Notes under the pieces: generated by a model | What the model was told of the DNA's origin: nothing | Database searches by the model: none | The model's input: the letters and a program-made list of their open reading frames with translations, nothing else | Shown here: piece by piece, positions 13,749 to 27,864 of the stretch | How positions within the stretch are numbered: position 1 is the first letter of the stretch | How the letters are laid out: every line of letters begins with the position of its first letter | Program-made: the position numbers and the translations under genes | Assembly: GCA_016946835.1 (NCBI GenBank) | Contig: JACVTC010000064.1 | Span: 587,501 to 651,500, forward strand | DNA: 64,000 nt | Direction: 5' to 3' | From: Neocallimastix lanati (nom. inval.) | Taxonomy: Eukaryota; Neocallimastigomycota; Neocallimastigomycetes; Neocallimastigales; Neocallimastigaceae

Positions 13749-15262
13749 ATGGATGAAGGTATTAAAGAAAAAAAATTTAAATAAATAATATTAATTTTTT
13801 GTTCTATAAATAGATAATTATTTTTCTAAAATAAATAATTAAATAAGTAACTAATGAACTATATAAATAATTTAAATATTTTATAATATAAAGACCAAAG
13901 TATAAGGAATAGATTAGCTATTGAAGAGAGACCTTTAAAAAGAATAATAAAAAAATTTAATACATTAATAGGACAATACAAATCAGCTTCAAGAGAAGAA
14001 TGGTATATATTAAACGTTTAATAATTGGATTTAATTATTTAGCTATTTTAGATATTTATTTAAATTGTTAAATTGTTTTCTAAAAAAAAAAAAAAAACAA
14101 TTTTAATAAGATTTTATAAATATTATAAAAGAAATTAATTTATCCAAAATTATTTTTAAAAAACATTGATAATATCAAAAAATATTATATATATTTCAAA
14201 AATATCTTAATAAATATATTCTTTTTTTATTTTATGATTTTTGGAAATGTTAAATTTCAAATTTACCAAATGTAGGAATTCATCACTCGAATCATTATTA
14301 ATTATGATAGAAACTCTTGAAATTAATTTACATAGATCAAAGCAAATATATGAAATGAATGATAAAGAAGTTAAAGAATATAAATTAAAAACAGAAAATA
14401 TTGGTAACTATTTTTTCACCCATTCGATTTTTAAAGTAACTTCACAATAACAAAATTTTTTAAAGAAAAAAAAGGAAAAATCAAAGATTAATAACTTTTT
14501 TTCAATTTTATTATTATTATTATTATTATTATTATCTTTATTTTAATATTTTATTATTTTCTCAATCATAATATTCTTTTTTAAGAAAAAAGAATAATTG
14601 AAGGAAAAGTTGAAATTGAAGATTTAAAAAAGCAGTTAGATCTATCAAAAGAAGAAAGAAAAAATAAATTAGAGTACGATGAAATGGCTAGAAATATAAA
14701 TAAATATCCATCAAGGAATCAAATTCAGAAGTATGTAATTTCATAGATTAATTATTGATATAAAAACTTTTGAATATAATTATTTTTAAGAAAAAATGAT
14801 AATTAATCTTTATTATTATTATTATTATTATTATAACTTATTTATTTTAAATAAAAGACATATGGATTCCCTTAATAAACAAATTAATACACTTGAAAAA
14901 GAATATAATTATTATGAAGAAACAATAAATCTAAGAAAAAAGCAATTCCACACCTTATTAGTGTCTGCAGATGAAATATTATATAGTATTAAACAAAATA
15001 GAGAAGGAAAAGAATATGATTGGATTAAAAGTATTGATGAAATGACAGAAGATTTATCTCAAGATGATGAAAGTGAAATTGATGAAAATGAAGATGATAA
15101 GGAAGATGGAATGCTAGAAGAAAAAGGTATATTTATAATAATAATTTATAGTATTAATGGTATTAATAATTGTTTGCTTTTTTTTCTTGTTTTTACTGAT
15201 TTTTTTTTTATTATTATATAATTCATCATACAGAATATATTGATCAAATGGATGAATCTTAA
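13749..15262 (+). CDS. THOC7: THO complex subunit 7-like protein (THOC7), six exons
   Basis: Exons 13749-13758, 13894-14002, 14276-14403, 14586-14730, 14858-15126 and 15234-15262 join in consistent phase to 229 aa ending in TAA. All introns are GT-AG. The first coding exon is only 10 nt (MDE plus one base). The product starts with DQSIRNRLAIEERPLKR, which matches the conserved N-terminal block of THOC7 (IRKRLLIxxDRRI in animals). It continues as a long coiled coil with LEYDEMARNINKYPSR and INLRKKQFHTLLVSADEI, corresponding to the family's QEYDALAKVIQHHP and LELRRKQFHVLL blocks. It ends in an acidic tail. THOC7 is a structural subunit of the nuclear THO/TREX complex, which couples transcription to mRNA export. 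The length is close to the animal protein (about 204 aa) plus the acidic tail. The family call rests on remembered motifs and was not tested by a search. Confidence 0.8.
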
Positions 15263-15656
15263 ATTATTAAAACAAAATAATATTTTTTAAAAACTATTCT
15301 AAAGAATATTCTCACATATCAAATACTAGAGTTTAATTGTATATTCATCAAATTTTTTTTTTTTTTATGTTTTAATGGTTTATAGAAAATATTTATACCA
15401 CATTTAATTTAATATATAAACAAATAAATAAACGAATTATTGAAATGAACTAAGATCAAAATAATTTTAGTATAAATAATTTTTCAATATTTTGTTGATG
15501 CTATTTAACTTTTTTTTTTTTTTTAATTATTAATGTTTTTTATTACTAACAATTGTTATTAAAAATAAACTGTTATTATTATTAGTATTTAGTATTAGTA
15601 TTAATTTTTTTATCAAAAAAAAAATTAATACTAAATATATCATTAATTTATTATTA

Positions 15657-15706
<50 letters not shown>

Positions 15707-16833
15707 TTTATCCATTATTATTATTATTATTATTTTATTATTATTATTATTTTATTTTATTATTATTTTTATTAATTATTATTATGATTAAAAATAAAGT
15801 ATTTTTACTATTATAAAAAAAAATATCAATTTAAAGTATGTTTTTTATCATTTAATAAATATGTAAATCTTTTTTTTTTTTTATTTTTTATTCTATTGAT
15901 CAAATTTAATTACAATTACTATTTTGCTAAGTACTATAAAAAAATTATAATACTTTATTTATTAAGTATTGAATAATAGAAAAACTACCTTATTAAGAAT
16001 TTATTTGAATAATATAAATTATATATACTTCGAAAATAAATAAAATAAACATTTAAATAAATAAATATTAATATTATAATACTATACAAATATATAATTA
16101 ATAATAAAATATTATTTTTTATTATTATTAGAATAATTGATAATTTATAATAATAATAGTCATAAAAAAAATTTTTTTTTTTTTATTACAAACATGACAG
16201 TTCTCATGCTCTAACATTCAATTATTTATGAAGATTTCTTTTTATGTTACCCTTTATATATTAATAATTAATAATTATAATTAAATAGTAATATTATTAA
16301 TTTATTATAAATCTGTATTTTTTAATTTCTAATAAATATATACCTATATGAAAATATAATTAATAAAATAAAGAAATCAAAATTAATCATCCATAATAAT
16401 GAATATATAATAAAAATACAATTAAATTAGTAGAGCAATAGCTACAAAAAAAAAAAAAAAAAAAAAGTATATATATATATAATTGTATATAAAATCCTAA
16501 ATGCAATATAAATTTTATAAAGAATTTAAATCACATATTCTATATTAAAATATTATATATAAAAATAAAAATAAAATTAAAATTAAATAAAATAAAATAA
16601 AATAAAATAAAATAAAAAAATAAAAATAAAATAAAATAACTTTGAATAAAAATTGAAAAAGTAATTTCAATGAATAAATTATATTAAAATATCAAAAAGT
16701 CGTAATTTAAACGAAATAAGCACAATAAAATAATAACAATAACGAATAAATTACAAAAAAAAAAAAAAAAAAAAAAAATTATATAGCTTAACTTTTTAGA
16801 TATATATATAATTTATATGTTATTTATTACAAT
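15263..16833. other. Spacer with (TTA)n microsatellite
   Basis: No gene seen. It contains a trinucleotide TTA/ATT array at about 15647-15780; the apparent poly-Asn frame on the minus strand is only this repeat. A poly-A run (16743-16778) lies shortly before the next gene. Confidence 0.7.
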
Positions 16834-18473
16834 ATGATTCTCTTACCAAGAAAAATACAAAGATTTATAGCCTTAAATGCTATTATAATTGTATTGGTTT
16901 TATTTATTTATCAATTTACCAAATTATTAATTGATTTATCTACTGATAAATATGTGAAAAATGATTATGAAAGTTTAAGAAATAATCGTTTTAATAATGT
17001 TAATTTTCAAAATAGTAAGGTTCAAACAGATAATTCAGATACCAAATATATACTTAGTGACAGTGAATTTTCTTCCTTATTCCATAAATCTATGAATACT
17101 CCATTATTATATATTAGTAGACATGAAGGGACAATTTCAAATTTTAAATATATAAGTGATTATCTTAATTGGAATCTTACCGTTTTTTCACCAGAGGTAT
17201 TTATTTTATTACGTATTTCTTTTTTTTTTTTTTTTTTATTTTTAACTTTCAACCATTATATGTATTAATGAAGAAAAAAAAAAATATTATTAAATTTTAT
17301 TAGTCAAGCAGTAAGCAATGGGATGAATTATTATCATGTTTAATGAAAAATAATTGTGGAAGTAAGTATGAAAAATTTTGTAGAGAATATAATTATATTG
17401 TAATATCAGATATTATGCTTGATGTTGTACCGTTTTTAAAGATACAAAACTGTAAGGCAAAAATTATTACAGAAATTACCAATAGGTATGAATACTCATA
17501 TTATAAATTAATTTTATTAAATAAAATATATATTAATAATAATAATGTACTCAAATTTTATTTTGTTTAATAATCATATATTAATACTGTTATAATGATA
17601 TTATGGTAAAATATATATATATATATATATATTATTTGTTTGTTTAAAAAAGATTTGATGTATTTTTAAAGGATAATTATAAAATGGAATTTCATAAATT
17701 ATTCAAAAATGCAATTGAAACAAAAAAAATAATAGTTGTTGTAAATAATCCCTATGAAATTTATTATTTATGTAGAAATGGTATTCATGTACCATATTAT
17801 GCATTAATAAGATCAACTGGATATCCTCCTAAAATTCAGGAATATGATGAATCATTATATTATCATTCTGAAGAACCAGAAAAAACAATAGCCATTATTT
17901 CACGTTCAAAGCAGGATTCAATGCTTTCTATACCAGCATTAAAAGCATTAGACGTGCCATATGAAGTTTTAAATACTAGATATGGTGGACCAAAAATATT
18001 ATCTAAATTTAAAGCACTTCTTTATCTACCATATCAAGTTTCTGTAATGGCAATGATGGAAAATTTAAGAGAAAAAATTATTTATTTATTACCATCACCA
18101 TCAATGTTCAAAAGGTTACTTGAAACCTATGATGAATATACATTCACTGAGTCATCTGTTTTCCTTGATCAAAGTAGTAGCAGTGAAAGTGAAGATAATA
18201 ATGATATCTCTGAATCTAAAAATTCAAATAAAAATATCAATAACGAAATTAATAATTATATTGATAGTCATATAGAGGGTATTGACGAATATGATAATCC
18301 AATAGGTAATTATTAATTATATTAATTATGAATAGATATAATTTTTCTATTCCTATTAGTAATATATAATATATATATATATAGAGAGAGAGATTTTTTA
18401 TAAAAATAATGTTATTATTTTTTTTATTTATTTATTTATTTATTTATTTATTCTTCTATACTATATTATTATT

Positions 18474-18504
<31 letters not shown>

Positions 18505-18892
18505 TCATTAATAAATCATAATAAATAATAATTTTATTATATACATATATATATATATATCTTAAGATGAAATGGAAAAAAGAACAGAAAAAGAACAAAA
18601 AATAAAAAAGAAACCTATAATGGAAAATATGCTTTCAAAATGGGTTGAATGGTACCGTGAAGAATTTAGAGATGTATTTATTTATTTTGAAGGTTTTGAA
18701 GAACTTCCTACAATTCTAAATGATTTAGATAATAAAGAAATAATTAATAAGAAAAAAGATGAAATTGAGAAATGGGTTAAAGAAATGGAACGCATGACCA
18801 TTAGTCAATGGCTTACCATCATAAATTCACCATATAATAATCCAATATTAAATAAATTACATTCCCCGGTAGATGATGTTTGTAAAAATTAA
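16834..18892 (+). CDS. Predicted type II membrane protein of unknown family, four exons
   Basis: Exons 16834-17196, 17304-17485, 17653-18305 and 18567-18892 join in frame to 507 aa ending in TAA; all three introns are GT-AG and phases agree (0, 2, 1). A short basic N-terminus (LLPRKIQR) precedes one hydrophobic segment (about residues 11-34), which suggests a signal anchor with a lumenal C-terminal domain. The lumenal part has alternating beta/helix texture (YIVISDIMLDVVPFL; KIIVVVNNPYEIYYLC; TIAIISRSKQ; HVPYYALIRSTGYPP) that resembles a two-lobed Rossmann-like fold as in Golgi GT-B glycosyltransferases. No diagnostic motif was recognised, so that is only a suggestion. An acidic/Asn-rich linker (about 357-400) separates it from a helical C-terminal region (FIYFEGFEELPTILNDL...WLTIINSPYNNP). 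The start is the only in-frame ATG before the hydrophobic segment. Confidence 0.75.
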
Positions 18893-18901
18893 AAATTAAT
18901 T

Positions 18902-18949
<48 letters not shown>

Positions 18950-18992
18950 ATTTATAATTTAATTTATTTATTATTAATGTTATTTTTATCTT

Positions 18993-19023
<31 letters not shown>

Positions 19024-19452
19024 TATATATTTTATTTTTTTTGTTTATTTATTTATTTTTTTTTTTCCTATTTTATTTAAATCATTTATCTTACTTAATA
19101 TCGTATAGATTTAAATATTAAAATCATTCATAATATATATTATTATTATTTTTATTATATATCAATTAATATCTAATTAAATATATATATGATATGCTTA
19201 ATAGTTATCGTCATATCATTTATTAAAAAATACTATTAATAAAAATAAAAATAATATATATTTATACATATAATTCAAATAATAATCACAATAAAAAAAA
19301 TAATAATAATTTTTTTTTTTAACAAAAATATAATAAAAATAAAGAAACAAAAATTATAAAAATCATTAATTTATTTGTATTAATATCAATTAATATACTC
19401 TTTTTTTATTCTTATAGAGAAAAATAAAAAAATAAAAAATAAAAAATAAAAA

Positions 19453-19499
<47 letters not shown>

Positions 19500-19758
19500 T
19501 TATTGAATTAATCTTAATCATCATGATACATTTTTAATTCATTTCGTTAAGGCTAGCCTATATTAATGATATTTAATAAAAATAGAAATAATAGTTTTAA
19601 TAATAATAATAATTATAATAAAAAAAAAAAAAAATTATTTTTAAAGTATATAATATATATATAAGATAATTAATAAAACGTAATAATAACAAAAAAAATT
19701 TTTTTTTTTTTCTTTTAAAACAATTTACTATTTAATAATATTATTATGTAATAATAAT

Positions 19759-19817
<59 letters not shown>

Positions 19818-20380
19818 TAATGAATTTCATTTTAGTAACTATATTACTATTACTCTTAAAATATTTTAGGTACAAAAAAAATAAAGTAAAATAGAATGAA
19901 AAATAAAATAAAATTAAATAAAATAAAATAAAATAAAATAAAATAAAATAAATAAAATAAAATAAAATAAAATAAAATAAAATATAAAATGAAATGAAAA
20001 GAAATGAAATGAAATAAAGATAATATATTTTAAAATTTTCTAATAAAATAATACGAAATTTTATATCCATCTCTATATCTTCCTATCTCCATACCTATAA
20101 TATTTATTATTATAATTAGTATGAATAAAAATATTCATTTATTTTAATTAATTAAAAAAAAAACATTACCTATAATTTTATTATTTAAAAAAAAAAAAAA
20201 AAAAAAAAACTTTATTTTATGTCAATGTATATTAAATTTAATTTATTTAATAAAAAAAAATTTAATTTTTAATAATTAAATTCCCTTCAAATATTATTGA
20301 AAAACCTATATATAATAATTTTATAATTTTATAATAATTCTATTCATTTTAAATAATACTTTTTTTAAAAAAAAAAAAAA
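18893..20380. other. AT-rich spacer with poly-A and (TAAAA)n
   Basis: No gene seen. Poly-A runs at 18907-18947, about 19457-19497 and 19762-19815, and an (AAAAT)n stretch at 19905-19990. The hydrophobic frames on the minus strand here are translations of these repeats. Confidence 0.7.
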
Positions 20381-21786
20381 ATGAATCAAAAAGAAGAAGA
20401 TATAAAACAATTAATAGAAAATATTTATTCTAACAGTAATTTTGACAAAAGTACTAGTCCATACCCTGAAGTAACTTTAACATATGCACAAACTCTAGAT
20501 GGATTTATTTCTGGTATGCCAAATACACCCCCACTTTTAATTAGTGGAAAAGAATCAATGTTAATGACGCATTGTTTACGAAATAAAAATGAAGCCATTA
20601 TGGTTGGAATTGGTACAGTATTAAATGATAATCCTCAATTAAATGTTAGACAATTAAAAGGATTTAATGATGGAGGTAACGTTAGAAATCCACAACCTAT
20701 CATTTTAGATTCCAAATTAAGATTTCCATTAGATTCTAAACTTTTAAATAATTACAGAGAATATAAGGCAAAAGTGGAACAAAAAGTCAGTGGTATGTAT
20801 AAAAATAATACTATAATAATCATATATCACATTTTTTATTTAATTTTTAAAATAATTCAATTTTATAATTATTTTTTTTTTTTAAAAAAAAATAATATTA
20901 TTTATTTTATTAAATATAATAATTAAAAATATTTATAATTTATAATATAAATTATATCATTTAATAAAAATAATTTATCTCTTTTTATTTTATTTTTAAC
21001 ATTTAATTGTAAAATTTATAACATTCTAATTTTAATTTGATTTAAAAATTAAAATCATGATTTGAAATTTTCAATTTCAAAATTTTTTAATAAATTAATT
21101 ATTTAATCATCATTTTCTTCATTTAAATTTAAAAATTATAATAAAATCATTATTATTAATAATAATAATATTATTATTATTATTATATTAAATAAATGGT
21201 TGTAATAATTTTATAATAATATTATATGTATTATTATATATTTTCCGTAACTAATATCTTAATATTTTATTATATATATGTATATATATATTTTATATAT
21301 TTTATATATATTTTATAAATATTTTTTTATTTGATTGATTACTGATTTGAAAATTTTTTAGGTTATGATAAACTCACAGAAATTAAACCACCAATTATTT
21401 TTGTTTCAGAAGGTCAATACGATGAAAATAAGGTAAAAACATTACGAGAATATGGTGTTGAAATTAATGTTATTACGGGAAAGAATAACGACACTCAACT
21501 TGATTTAATTCAAGTATTATCTATATTAAAAGCGAAATATCATATTCAAAGTGTTATGGTTGAAGGAGGTGCACAAGTAATTCGTTCATTTCTTCTTAAT
21601 GCTTCATATGTGCAACATATTATTATCACTCTTGGACCATTTTTCATTGGTACTGGTGTTAAAGCATTAGGAGAATATAATGATCATTCATCTTCAGCAT
21701 CATCCTCATTACCTCGACTTAAAAATACACAATCGTTAACCTTGGGGCAAGATATTGTTGTTATTGGGAAACCAATATTATCTTAA
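20381..21786 (+). CDS. RIB7: 2,5-diamino-6-ribosylamino-4(3H)-pyrimidinone 5'-phosphate reductase (riboflavin synthesis)
   Basis: Two exons, 20381-20792 and 21362-21786, join across a 569-nt GT-AG intron in phase 1 (Gly split) to give 278 aa. The protein has the RibD C-terminal (DHFR-like) reductase fold throughout: LTYAQTLDGFISG near the N-terminus, then ISGKESMLMTHCLRN and IMVGIGTVLNDNPQLNVR, then NPQPIILDSKLRFP, and in exon 2 VMVEGGAQVIRSFL and HIIITLGPFFIGTG. These are the hallmark blocks of fungal and archaeal RIB7, the NADPH-dependent reductase acting after GTP cyclohydrolase II. Fungi reduce before deamination, so a stand-alone reductase without a deaminase domain is expected. The ATG follows a poly-A leader, as for other genes here. 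The length fits the family (about 240-290 aa). The other riboflavin genes are not adjacent, which is usual in fungi. Confidence 0.92.
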
Positions 21787-21839
21787 ATGTATAAAATTTT
21801 CAATTAATATATATATTTATTAATCATAATTCAAAAATA

Positions 21840-21888
<49 letters not shown>

Positions 21889-22207
21889 ATCAGTCAAGTA
21901 ATATTATTCTAATTAATTATTTAATACTCCTTATATCTCGATTAATTTTTTTTTTTTTCTTTTCGGAGCAATAAATTTTATTTCATAATGCTACCTAAAT
22001 GATAATATATAATATTTATATATTATATTATAATACTCTGAAAATATATATAATATATACCTTAAAAAACAAATAATAATTTTACATAGATATTACTCCA
22101 TTTTATATATATGTATATGTATTAACATAAATGAAATAAAAAAGAGATAATAAAAAAAATTTTTTTTTTCATTATTAAATTGCAATCTAAAATTGGAATA
22201 TTATTCC

Positions 22208-22275
<68 letters not shown>

Positions 22276-24872
22276 TGTGTATATAAATATTTAGGGATAA
22301 TAATAAAACACCAACAGACCACTTTTAACATTTATATTTGTGTAACAAACATTTATAAAAACAAACTATCATATATAAAGTATTTTATAAAAAAAAAAAA
22401 AAAAAAGTTTTTAAGATATAGTAATGATTTCATTACTATATCTTAACTTAATCTTTACTTTTTTTCCTTTTTTCTTTTTTTTTTTTTAGTATTAATTATT
22501 TATTCATAATAAAGTTTAATCTGTTTAGAATTGAATTTTTAAATTACTATGTACATTTATTTATATATGGATAAATAATTTTTAAAATTTATTATGTATA
22601 TTTATATTGATGGATAAAAATTTTTTTTAAAATTTATTAAAATCATCTATGCAATTTTGTTTATTTCAATAATTTTATTCCTTAATTTTTTTTTCTGTAT
22701 TTTTTTTTTTTTTTTTTTTTTTTTTCAAATTGTTATTGTTATTTACTTGCATTTCATTTTATTAAAAAATAAAAATAAAAAAATAAAAATAAATAATAAA
22801 AATAAAATAATAAAAATAAAATAATAAAAATAAAATAATAAAAATAAAATAATAAAAATAAAATAAAAAAAAAAACACTATGCTATAGAAAAATAACAAC
22901 AAAAAATTGTTATAATTAAATAAATAATACATACAGGTTATTAAATTTCTGTATATTAAATAGATAAGTAAAATAACAATAATTAAGCCATATTCATTAT
23001 GCCAATATAATAATGTTCAAATTTTTGAAATTAACTAAACTTCAATTTGTAATAAATAGCCTTATTTTTTATAATGTATATATATATGATTCATTATTGT
23101 ATAAATATATTGAGAATATGAACATAGCCATTACTTTTTTTGTCATTTAAATTAGATTATTTTTTACTTATTTATTTATTAATTTATTTATTTATTTATT
23201 TATTTATTTATTAATTTATATATGTATTTATTTATTTATTTTGCATTATATATAGTGTTATTTATGCTTATTTGTTTGTTTTACTAATACATTATATGCA
23301 TTGTGATAAAAAAAAATGGCTAAAAAAAATTAATATATGCAATATCCATTTGAATATAATACAATAATACAAATAAAAAAAATTTAATTATATATTAAAA
23401 TGAATACGTACATATTATTATTATTAAAAAAAAAAAATTTATAAAGTTTATTGTTTCTTTTTAAGTTTTTTAACTTGAAAAAAAAAAATATTATTATTTT
23501 ATATATAATTATTACAAAGTTTACAAAGTTTATTTTTAATAAAAAATATTAATCATAACATATTAAAAAAAAAGAAAAAATATTAATATATAATGTGAAA
23601 GATTAGACTTTTCTTTTTTTTTATACAACAAATATTATTTTAACGTATCAATGAAATCTGATATATATATATATACTAATATTATATTTCAAAACTTTCA
23701 TTTAAATTATTCTTATGTAATGTTAACAGTAGTAATAATAAAAAAAAAATTGATTTTTTTAAAAAAAAAAAATAATAAATAAATATTATTATAATTATTA
23801 TTATTATTCATTTAATTATTTATTTAATATTAATTTAAATATTATTTGACTAAAATTTTTTATAAAATAAAATAAAAAAAAAAAAAATGGCATTAAACTT
23901 TTGTTCACTCTTTTTTCATAAATAGAATTAAAAATTAATTAAATCTTAATTTTTTTTTTTTTTTTTTTTTTTTTTTATATCAATTTTTATTAAAATACTG
24001 TATTATCATTTCATCAATTTTTTTTTTTTTTTTAAATTATACATTAAATATTTAATTAATATTAATATATAAAAAAATAAAATAAAATATATATGTATAT
24101 ATGTTTTGTTATGTGTGTAACTTTTTTTTTTTGTAAAACTATATTCTATACTATTTATTATATAAAATTTAATTTAATATAAAAAAAAAAAATTTTTTTT
24201 AATATATTAATTTAAATGGATAATACATTTAATTATATCAATTTATTTAATTATATATTTAAATATAAATACTTTATTTTTCAATGTTTGATGATTTATT
24301 CATCTATATAACTACATATAATGATTTATAAAAATTTTATATATCATCCATATTAACTATAAATTATTTCAAAAAATTAATTCATCTTCCACTAACTCCA
24401 CTAACCATTAATAACCATTATTAATTATTAAATTTACCTTTATTAATTTAAACACTTCAAATCTACAATTAAATAAAAAAAAATTCTAGTCATATATAAT
24501 AAATATTTGTTTAATTTTAAATTTTATTAAACATTCAAAAAAAAAAATTTTTTTTATTATAAAAATTCATAAAAATTTATAATAAAAAAATATAAAAAAA
24601 AAAAAAGTAATAAATAAATAAATAAATTAAACAGATAAAAACTGCCATTTTATATATTCTATCAATTACAATATATTACATTATATTATATTATATTTAA
24701 AATTTTTTCAAACTATACCAATCAGTAATTTAAATTTTCCATAATAATTTCAAATTTAAATTTACAAAATTTTTCTATATTTAATATATATATATTTTTT
24801 TTTTGATATAAAAAAGATTAAATAAAAACAATCTATAGTTCAACTATAGCTTTTGTTTTTTAGGTTTTTGGT
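21787..24872. other. AT-rich spacer (3.1 kb)
   Basis: No gene seen. Poly-A at 21841-21884 and 22209-22246, (TA)n at 22246-22270, a short imperfect tandem repeat of AAAATAATAAAAAT type at 22775-22870, and (ATTT)n at 23165-23250. The sequence just before 24873 is the 3' flank of the first GH114 gene. Confidence 0.65.
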
Positions 24873-26001
24873 TTAATTTCTACGGCGGTAGTGACGCTTT
24901 GTAGTGGTTGTTTTCTTAGTTGTAGTTACTGTCTTTCTAATTGTCTTCTGAGATGATCCTGATGAAGATGATTTACTATTAACATACCCATAATCGAAAT
25001 GGGAACCGCAACGAGCCTTACCATCAAAATATTCACCCTTTTGAGTTAATTTTTGACTACTTTTAACAATCATACTAATACCAAGACCATTTAAACTTTT
25101 ACATAATTTTTCTTCAAGTTCATCTATATCACCATATGTAATACCAATGACTGCTTTACCTGACTTTATGAAATCTTTATAATTTGAGCATTCATTATAT
25201 CTAATACAACTTTCATTAATGGCAAAATCAAAATATTCACCAACACGATCAATTAAACCAGAAATGTTCTTTAAACCAATAGATATGCCTAAATCATGTG
25301 CCGTTCTACTTAACCATTTAACAAATTTAACTGTATCTTCTGCAGTAATTGGATTGGACCAATGTTCTGTAACATCTGAATTGATATAAGCATCTAAATT
25401 ATCAACTTCAATGGCATCACATTTCTTTTCGATTGCTTTCTTAATACGTTTAATAATTAAAGGCTTGATACCTTCTTTACGGAAATCAAGCCATCTTTCA
25501 TCTGGCCAGTTTTCATAGGTATTTCTAACTAATCCACTTACAGCTGCATACTTTTCATAATCATAACTATATTTTTCAATTGTACCTCCAGAGAAGTAAC
25601 AAACAACTTTCTTTCCAGCATCATGAAATTTCTTAATTGTATTAGAATCTATTACTAAGTCAACATCAACAACTTCAGCCTTTTCAGAATGACTATATTA
25701 TTTTAATACAAATTTAAATTATAAAAAATTAAAAATATATATTTATAATAATAATTTAATATAAAAATTTTTTAATTATTTTTATAATTAAAAAATATAA
25801 ATTTTAATATTTAATATTATCTTTAAATAATAATAAAACTTTTTTAATCTTTTTTTATTATATTCATTTAAATACATACACACTTATATCTGATCCTAAT
25901 ACATAATTCCATCTCACTCCTTGAGCTGGTTTCCATATTGCTTTAACATTACTAGCATATAATAATGTAGCGATAAAAGTAATTGGTAATAAGAATTTCA
26001 T
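24873..26001 (-). CDS. Secreted GH114 family glycosidase (endo-alpha-1,4-polygalactosaminidase-like)
   Basis: Exons 26001-25880 and 25692-24873 join in phase 2 to 313 aa. A clear signal peptide (MKFLLPITFIATLLYASNVKA) is followed by the GH114 TIM-barrel: WNYVLGSDI, VVDVDL, KKVVCYFSGGTIE, WLDFRKEGIKPLI, AIEVDNLDAY (about 135-144, candidate catalytic Asp), HDLGISIGLKN, FDFAINESC (about 196-204, candidate catalytic Glu) and GKAVIGITY. GH114 members cleave galactosamine-containing polysaccharide such as fungal galactosaminogalactan or bacterial exopolysaccharide. After the barrel comes a Ser-rich, then Thr/Lys-rich tail ending KRHYRRRN, with no membrane segment or dockerin. It shares its intron position and phase with the paralog at 41766-43658. 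The family is confidently recognised; the natural substrate is inference. Confidence 0.9.
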
Positions 26002-27061
26002 TTTATATATATATTTAAAATATCTTACAGATTTACTTTTTTTTCTTATAGACTATTTTATAATAAATATTGAGTTTTTATTATTAAATTTATAAATAAA
26101 TGATAAAAAAATTGAAAATTAAAAAAAAAAGACAAGAAGATCCTTTGTATTTATATAAAAAAAATTTTTAAAAAAATTTGTAAAATAAAAAAAACATAGT
26201 TAATAGTAATAATAATAATAATAAATTAAAAATTTTTAATATACTATTGATTATTTATTAATATATTTGTTAATGTATGATTATTAATATTTATTTATAT
26301 TGTATTAAAATAGGAATTGACATGAAAATATGTTATAATATTTAGTTTTATAATAAAAGATAAAATTAAACCTTAATTCTTTTAGAATTTTTTTATCTAT
26401 TTTTTTTTTTTTTTTTTTTTTTTTTAATCTATGTATAATTACTAATTATAAATATTATTAAATATATACTTAATATATACTTAATATACTATATTTCCTA
26501 TAGTTTTAATTATTAAAGTATAAAATTATTAAATTATTAGTATTTAAGGTTTTATTATAGTATAGAATTAACAAAAATATTATTAGAAGGTACCATAATA
26601 AAAATATTAATCTAAATTTTTTTTTTTCGTTTTAATTACTAATTATTTCATTAATAAAATTAAAAAAAAATATTAATATAAATTTAATTGCCTTTTTTAA
26701 TTATACATTTAAATAACTGAATATTAAATAATTAAATATATATAATATTAGATAAATTTGATAAACATAAATATTAACAAAAAATTATTAACTAATTTAA
26801 TATTTTTCTTCAAAGAATTTTTTTATATATAATTATTTTTCTCTGTATAAGATAATATTAATTAAAATAATAAGTTAATATTTTCATATATAATATTTAA
26901 TTCTATTTAAATTTAAAAAATTTATATACTATTGATTTCATATAAAAATATTAGAATTTTCATTAGAATTTTTACTATGATTAGAATTTTTACTATGATT
27001 AAAACTATGAACTTTTAAAAAGTCTCTTTTTTTTCTATTAATAATAGTAATTCTTTCGTAC

Positions 27062-27382
27062 AGCATCTATCTTTTTTTGTAATACAATCAAACAATTTTA
27101 ATAATATGATTGGCTAATGATAATTGTTCTGTACATGAATATTTTTATTAATTTGATTAATGTATTTATCAGATAATGAATTCAATCATTCTGTATATTA
27201 ATAATTTTCAATAAAAAATTCTTAACTTTATTTCATAGAAAAGTATAAAAATAACTTATAAAATATAATATAAACTTACCGTTTTTAATTTTATGCTGTT
27301 TTTGATGGTTAATTTTTTTTTTATTATTATTATTTAAAAAGAGTACATAATAATGAAAAAAATTATTGGTTATTTATTAAAC

Positions 27383-27400
<18 letters not shown>
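27062..27400. repeat. Diverged dispersed repeat, copy A
   Basis: Shares ordered blocks with 28310-28655: 'atgattggcta', 'catgaata', 'atgtatttatcagataat', 'aaacttaccgtttttaatt', and 'aaaattattgg' followed by 'ctaattt' and a poly-A run. Intervening bases differ, so this is an old duplication or two members of a noncoding element family. Confidence 0.6.
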
Positions 27401-27418
<18 letters not shown>

Positions 27419-27465
27419 CATATCTTATTATTGCATTGATGAATCCTAATTAAATAACAAAAAAA

Positions 27466-27496
<31 letters not shown>

Positions 27497-27504
27497 AAAA
27501 AAAG

Positions 27505-27536
<32 letters not shown>

Positions 27537-27686
27537 TATATAATATATTTAATTCTGTTATTTGAAGAAATTATCAAATATTTCAATATTAATTTTCTAA
27601 TTTACTAATTAAACCTAATTAGATATTAAAAGTAATTATAATGTTATTATAACCTTATTATAGCTATTGAGTTAATGATCTTATAT

Positions 27687-27722
<36 letters not shown>

Positions 27723-27825
27723 CAAAAGATAAAGTTCAATAATATCAGAGTATGATTTATATAATTTTAAAATAATAATAAAAAAAAACTGTTATAAGAC
27801 GGTAATTTTTAAATATTTTATTTCA

Positions 27826-27864
<39 letters not shown>

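Noticed and set aside
15530-15715. Poly-Asn frame on the minus strand
   Set aside because: Encoded by an (ATT)n microsatellite alone, with no further sequence.
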